The translations under genes and the position numbers were made by a program. Under the pieces are notes generated by a model. It did not search any database. It was not told where the DNA came from and saw only the letters and a list, made by a program, of their open reading frames with translations. DNA of 9,724 nt, taken from contig DAIDIS010000196.1 of the NCBI GenBank assembly GCA_027451785.1, positions 1 through 9,724 on the forward strand. The letters run 5' to 3'. Positions 6,785 to 9,724 of this stretch are shown here, in pieces. This stretch comes from Acidimicrobiales bacterium. GTDB taxonomy: Bacteria; Actinomycetota; Acidimicrobiia; Acidimicrobiales; JAKAVM01. Positions within the stretch are counted from its first letter, which is position 1. Each line of letters starts with the position of its first letter.

Positions 6785-7863
6785 GCGAGCGGTTCAAGCT
6801 GGCCTTGGCGGGTTCGGCTATAGCCGTGGGTGTCGTCGTCTCACTGGTCTCCGTCGCTATAGGTGGAGTCGCGAGCGGAAGCCAGCAGGGATCTTCGCTT
6901 GCTACTTCAGGGGCCACCTCTGGGGCCACCTCTGGAGGAGGCCAGCAGGGCGCTTACGGGGGGTTTGGGGGCGTAGGCGGTTCATCGAAGGTTCCAACCT
7001 TCGATGGGATTCCGCTAAGTGACATAACGTCGCCGGGTCAGTACCAGCCGTCCTATCAACCTGGAGTTCCCTTGCGCCTGCCGCCGGGACGCAAGGTATC
7101 GGCCGCTAACCCATTGCGGGTTCTGGTTATAGGCGACTCGGTGATGTTCACGGCCGAGCTCGCCCTACAGGCTGCGCTGCAATCGACGGGCGAGGTAAAG
7201 GTCTTTCCAAGTGCAATAGAGGGCTGGGGTACAACCACCGACCCTAACTGGGCCGCTGATATTTCCGCCGCCATGGCCGAAACGCGGCCGGACCTTGTAG
7301 TGGGCACTTGGAGCTGGGACGACAGTCTCTCGCTGGCACATCCAGCTCAGTATTCCGAGACCCTGAACAGGCTCGTCTCGCTCGTTACCTCCGGCCCCGA
7401 TGGTGCGTCCGGAATGGTGTTTCTCCAATTTCCACCTCTGGGCCCGCTTGTCATCCCGAATCCTGCAGAGGACAGGATACGGGAAGAAGGAGTGGCATCT
7501 TGGAATTCGCTCGCCGAAAAGGTTGCAGACGAAAACCCGGGTAGGGCACTTTTCTTCAAGGTTGCCGGCTCCGTGACTAATGACGGCCACTTCGCTGCGT
7601 TCTCCAGGATCGGAAACTCGCTTATACGGATAAGGTGGACCGACGACGTCCACTTTTGCCCCGCTGGAGCGATCCCTTACTCGTATGCCGTGGCGCAGCT
7701 CATAGGCGGAATGTTCCAACTTTCCCCGGAGCAGGGTCACTGGTGGGGAGGTTCTTGGCTTGCCGATCCCCGCTACTACGAGGCAACGGGTTCGAGCACT
7801 TCGGCGCCGCCGGTCGACAATTGTCCAGCCGTCGCCCAAGTGGGTTCGTCATCGGGCAATTGA
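6781..7863 (+). CDS. Membrane-anchored or secreted SGNH-fold hydrolase/acyltransferase
   Basis: Extracytoplasmic enzyme of the SGNH/GDSL type, which adds, moves or removes ester-linked acyl groups on glycans or lipids. Of 360 residues, 1-30 form a signal anchor or signal peptide (MSERFK then hydrophobic 8-29; no lipobox Cys). Residues 31-70 are a Gly/Ser/Ala-rich linker, and the catalytic domain begins near 112. The nucleophile motif VIGDSVM (116-122, S120) and the Asp-His motif DDVHFCPAG (288-296; D288, H291) are clear. The third block reads GTWSWDD (175-181) instead of canonical GxND, a variant resembling what I recall of SGNH domains fused to OafA-type acyltransferase-3 proteins in actinobacteria. 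Here it stands alone, without the ten-helix acyltransferase part. It overlaps the ligase by 4 bp, so the two are probably made together. Acyl transfer to an envelope component is a reasonable inference, as is simple esterase activity. W-rich GHWWGGSW (319-326) lies near the end. Confidence 0.85.
   Translation: MSERFKLALAGSAIAVGVVVSLVSVAIGGVASGSQQGSSLATSGATSGATSGGGQQGAYGGFGGVGGSSKVPTFDGIPLSDITSPGQYQPSYQPGVPLRLPPGRKVSAANPLRVLVIGDSVMFTAELALQAALQSTGEVKVFPSAIEGWGTTTDPNWAADISAAMAETRPDLVVGTWSWDDSLSLAHPAQYSETLNRLVSLVTSGPDGASGMVFLQFPPLGPLVIPNPAEDRIREEGVASWNSLAEKVADENPGRALFFKVAGSVTNDGHFAAFSRIGNSLIRIRWTDDVHFCPAGAIPYSYAVAQLIGGMFQLSPEQGHWWGGSWLADPRYYEATGSSTSAPPVDNCPAVAQVGSSSGN
6910..6933 (+). repeat. Two tandem 12-bp copies in the SGNH linker
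   Basis: GGGGCCACCTCT occurs twice back to back and encodes a repeated Ser-Gly-Ala-Thr unit within the low-complexity spacer after the membrane segment. Such in-frame repeats can change copy number by slippage without breaking the frame, altering spacer length. Confidence 0.75.
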
Positions 7864-7889
7864 TCCACTAAATGCCCAGGCTGTAGCTT
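7860..7889 (+). promoter_or_regulatory. Candidate promoter of the GMC oxidoreductase gene (leaderless)
   Basis: TTGATC (7860-7865) and TAGCTT (7884-7889) are separated by 18 bp, and the GTG start at 7897 follows the -10 after 7 nt. This fits a leaderless promoter, and no Shine-Dalgarno is visible before the GTG. The -35 overlaps the TGA stop of the SGNH gene. Confidence 0.45.
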
Positions 7890-7896
7890 CGAGTAC

Positions 7897-9657
7897 GTGG
7901 AGTCTTCAACCTTCGATTTTGACGTACTGATCATAGGAAGCGGATTCGGTGGTTCCGTCTCCGCACTGAGATTGACCGAGAAGGGCTACAGAGTGGCCGT
8001 GGTTGAGTCCGGCAGGCGATTCCGGGCTCAAGACTTCGCTAAGTCGAACTGGAACCTAAAGCGATACTTGTGGGCGCCGCAGGTGGGGTTGAGGGGAATC
8101 CAGAGAATCACCTTCTTGAAGGATGTCGCGATCCTTTCCGGTGCGGGAGTTGGGGGTGGTTCCCTCGTTTATGCCAATACGCTCTACGAGCCATTGGATC
8201 CCTTCTTCTCGGACCCCCAATGGAGTGGCATAACCGACTGGAAGGAGGAGCTGTCTCCTCATTACAAGGTTGCCAAGCAGATGCTGGGAGTCAACCTGGT
8301 CCCCAAGGAGACCAACGCCGACAAGGTGATGAGAGACCTCGCTGAGCGCTTGGGCGTGGGCGACACGTTTCACCCTACGCCCGTCGGTGTCTATTTCGGT
8401 AAGCCCGGAGAGAGGGTGAAGGATCCATTTTTCGGTGGCGAAGGGCCTGATCGCTTCGGTTGCGTGAACTGTGGTGGTTGCATGGTCGGCTGCCGACATG
8501 GAGCCAAGAACACCCTCGACAAGAACTATTTGTACCTGGCGGAAAAGCACGGAGCTGTTGTTTACCCCGATACACAGGTAACCGACGTGATACCGCTTCC
8601 GGGTGGCGGCTATGAGGTGGTCACCAAGAAATCCGGTTCGTTCATTGCCAAGAGGAAGCGGTCATTCACGGCAAAGCAGGTCATTTTCTCTGCCGGCGTG
8701 CTGGGCACGATGAGGCTTTTGATGAAAATGAAGCAGGAAGGGAAACTTCCCTCCCTCTCGGATCGCCTTGGCGACGTTGTCCGTACCAACTCCGAAGCGA
8801 TCCTTGCTGCGGTGGCGGACGGTACCGATGTTGACTATTCCGAGGGCGTTGCGATCACTTCGTCAATCCACCCCAACGACCACACACACATCGAGCCGTG
8901 CAGGTACCCACCTGGCTCGAACATGATGGGCACGCTGATGACCGTGCTGGTGGATGGTGGGGGAAGTATTCCGCGTCAGATAAGGACGCTGATGGCGATA
9001 GCAAAGAACCCCTATAGGTTCGTGAAGTCCCTTTCCGTCTACAAGTGGTCGGAGCGAACTGTGATCCTTCTTGTCATGCAGACGCTGGATAACTCGATAA
9101 AGCTCGTCCGGAAGGGAAGGTGGCTTTCTACCGCGCCGGGTCATGGCGAGCAGAACCCGACGTATATCCCTGTGGCGAACGAGGCCGCTCGGGTTACTGC
9201 CGACATCATGGGAGGCTATCCTTCGAGCGCATGGAACGAAGCTCTCTTTGACGTGCCGACTACCGCTCACATTCTTGGAGGTGCGTGCATAGGCGAGTCG
9301 CCGGAGAAAGGCGTGGTGGATCCGTATCACCGCCTTTATGGTTATGAGGGGCTTCACGTCTCGGACGGTTCTGTTGTGAGCGCAAACCTGGGGGTGAACC
9401 CTTCGCTCACGATTACTACAATGACGGAGCGAGCAATGTCGATGTGGCCCAACCGCGGAGATGCCGACCCAAGGCCTCCATTGGGGTCACCATATAGGAG
9501 AGTCTCGCCGGTCGCCGCTCGCAACCCGGCGGTGAAGCGATTCGGTCCCGCTCAGGAGAATCCAGGAAAAGAGCCACAAGCGGCTACGGGCGGCGAAGTT
9601 CAACCGACAGGGGAACTCGCCAGCACCTTGTCCCCGCCCAGCTCCTTGGCTCGGTAG
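7897..9657 (+). CDS. choD: GMC-family FAD oxidoreductase, cholesterol oxidase-like (ChoD type)
   Basis: FAD-dependent oxidoreductase of the glucose-methanol-choline family, oxidising an alcohol, possibly a sterol or long-chain alcohol. In the 586 residues: dinucleotide-binding loop DVLIIGSGFGGS (9-20) with the acidic VVESGRRF (35-42) ending the Rossmann strand; the second FAD motif GAGVGGGSLVYANTLY (82-97); a four-cysteine segment GCVNCGGCMVGCRHGAKNT (188-206); TSSIHP (321-326); AHILGGACIGE (457-467), with H458 in the usual active-site position; and DGSVVSANLGVNPSLTI (490-506). These stretches and the tail DPRPPLGSPYRRVSP (524-538) match what I recall of M. tuberculosis ChoD, whose cholesterol oxidase activity is itself debated, so the symbol marks similarity only. 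GTG is the only plausible start; upstream in frame lies the TGA of the SGNH gene. The last 40 or so residues go beyond the conserved core and overlap the opposite GGDEF gene. No signal peptide is evident. Confidence 0.9.
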   Translation: MESSTFDFDVLIIGSGFGGSVSALRLTEKGYRVAVVESGRRFRAQDFAKSNWNLKRYLWAPQVGLRGIQRITFLKDVAILSGAGVGGGSLVYANTLYEPLDPFFSDPQWSGITDWKEELSPHYKVAKQMLGVNLVPKETNADKVMRDLAERLGVGDTFHPTPVGVYFGKPGERVKDPFFGGEGPDRFGCVNCGGCMVGCRHGAKNTLDKNYLYLAEKHGAVVYPDTQVTDVIPLPGGGYEVVTKKSGSFIAKRKRSFTAKQVIFSAGVLGTMRLLMKMKQEGKLPSLSDRLGDVVRTNSEAILAAVADGTDVDYSEGVAITSSIHPNDHTHIEPCRYPPGSNMMGTLMTVLVDGGGSIPRQIRTLMAIAKNPYRFVKSLSVYKWSERTVILLVMQTLDNSIKLVRKGRWLSTAPGHGEQNPTYIPVANEAARVTADIMGGYPSSAWNEALFDVPTTAHILGGACIGESPEKGVVDPYHRLYGYEGLHVSDGSVVSANLGVNPSLTITTMTERAMSMWPNRGDADPRPPLGSPYRRVSPVAARNPAVKRFGPAQENPGKEPQAATGGEVQPTGELASTLSPPSSLAR

Positions 9658-9724
9658 AGGGCTTCATCCGCACGAACCATGATCTGGTGGGTTCCTTCGT
9701 AGCCATCCCAGCAAGCCACCCCGG
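9600..9724 (-). CDS. C-terminal end of a GGDEF-domain (diguanylate cyclase-type) protein, partial
   Basis: Only the last 40 residues are present; the gene enters from the right edge and stops with TGA at 9602-9600. The stretch RADEALYRAKELGGDKV matches the conserved C-terminal ADxALYxAKxxGxxxV helix of GGDEF domains, preceded by a strand containing GVACW. GGDEF proteins make cyclic di-GMP from GTP, or are degenerate receptors. The catalytic GGDEF motif and any sensor domain lie outside the window, so activity cannot be judged. Its 3' end overlaps the 3' end of the GMC gene by 58 bp in convergent orientation. Confidence 0.85.
   Translation of the reverse strand, partial: GVACWDGYEGTHQIMVRADEALYRAKELGGDKVLASSPVG

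Noticed and set aside
7165..7839. 224-residue open frame on the minus strand.
   Set aside because: It is the shadow of the SGNH gene, which has clear catalytic motifs; the shadow translation has none.
7861..7899. SGNH and GMC genes are in the same reading frame, separated only by one TGA and 11 further sense codons, suggesting a stop-readthrough fusion.
   Set aside because: The GMC protein has its own GTG with a promoter-like context and a family-typical N-terminus. The SGNH protein carries an export signal while the GMC enzyme lacks one, so a fusion makes little sense. Same frame is a one-in-three chance.
8056..8550. 164-residue open frame on the minus strand.
   Set aside because: It is antisense to the best conserved part of the GMC gene and has no recognisable motif or ribosome binding site.

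Overview
The window looks like a chromosomal segment of an actinobacterium. The cholesterol-oxidase-like GMC enzyme closely matches the mycobacterial ChoD type from what I recall of that family. A FadD32-like fatty-acyl-AMP ligase, a membrane-anchored SGNH protein, frequent GTG/TTG starts and two possible leaderless promoters fit the same phylum. GC content is moderate rather than extreme. AGG, ATA and some TTA codons are used freely, which argues against Streptomyces or Mycobacterium themselves and for a deeper branch such as an Acidimicrobiia-like lineage. That placement is inference from style only.

Layout, left to right. (1) On the minus strand, the N-terminal 293 codons of an ABC-F family ATPase run off the left edge. 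(2) Divergent from it is a long two-module FtsX/MacB-type ABC permease (884 aa, about ten membrane segments) with no partner ATPase in view. (3) 74 bp downstream, on the same strand, is a PAPS-type sulfotransferase starting at TTG behind a clear Shine-Dalgarno. (4) Convergent to it is a 117-aa acyl carrier protein on the minus strand. (5) Divergent from the carrier protein, across a 97-bp shared promoter region, is a fatty-acyl-AMP ligase. It overlaps by ATGA with a secreted or membrane-anchored SGNH-fold hydrolase/acyltransferase. (6) After 33 bp comes a ChoD-like GMC flavoenzyme carrying a four-cysteine motif. (7) At the right edge, the C-terminal end of a GGDEF (diguanylate cyclase-type) protein lies on the minus strand and overlaps the 3' end of the GMC gene by 58 bp.

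The central part (about 3.7-9.7 kb) is the most interesting. Adenylating ligase and carrier protein form a classic activate-and-load pair, in which a fatty acid becomes acyl-AMP and then acyl-ACP. No polyketide synthase, fatty-acid synthase or NRPS gene is next to them. Instead they sit among a sulfotransferase, an extracytoplasmic SGNH enzyme and a sterol/alcohol-oxidase-like flavoprotein. I infer a small lipid-tailoring locus, possibly making a sulfated or oxidised acyl lipid. The product cannot be read from the sequence. No tRNA, rRNA, CRISPR array, insertion sequence or phage gene was seen.
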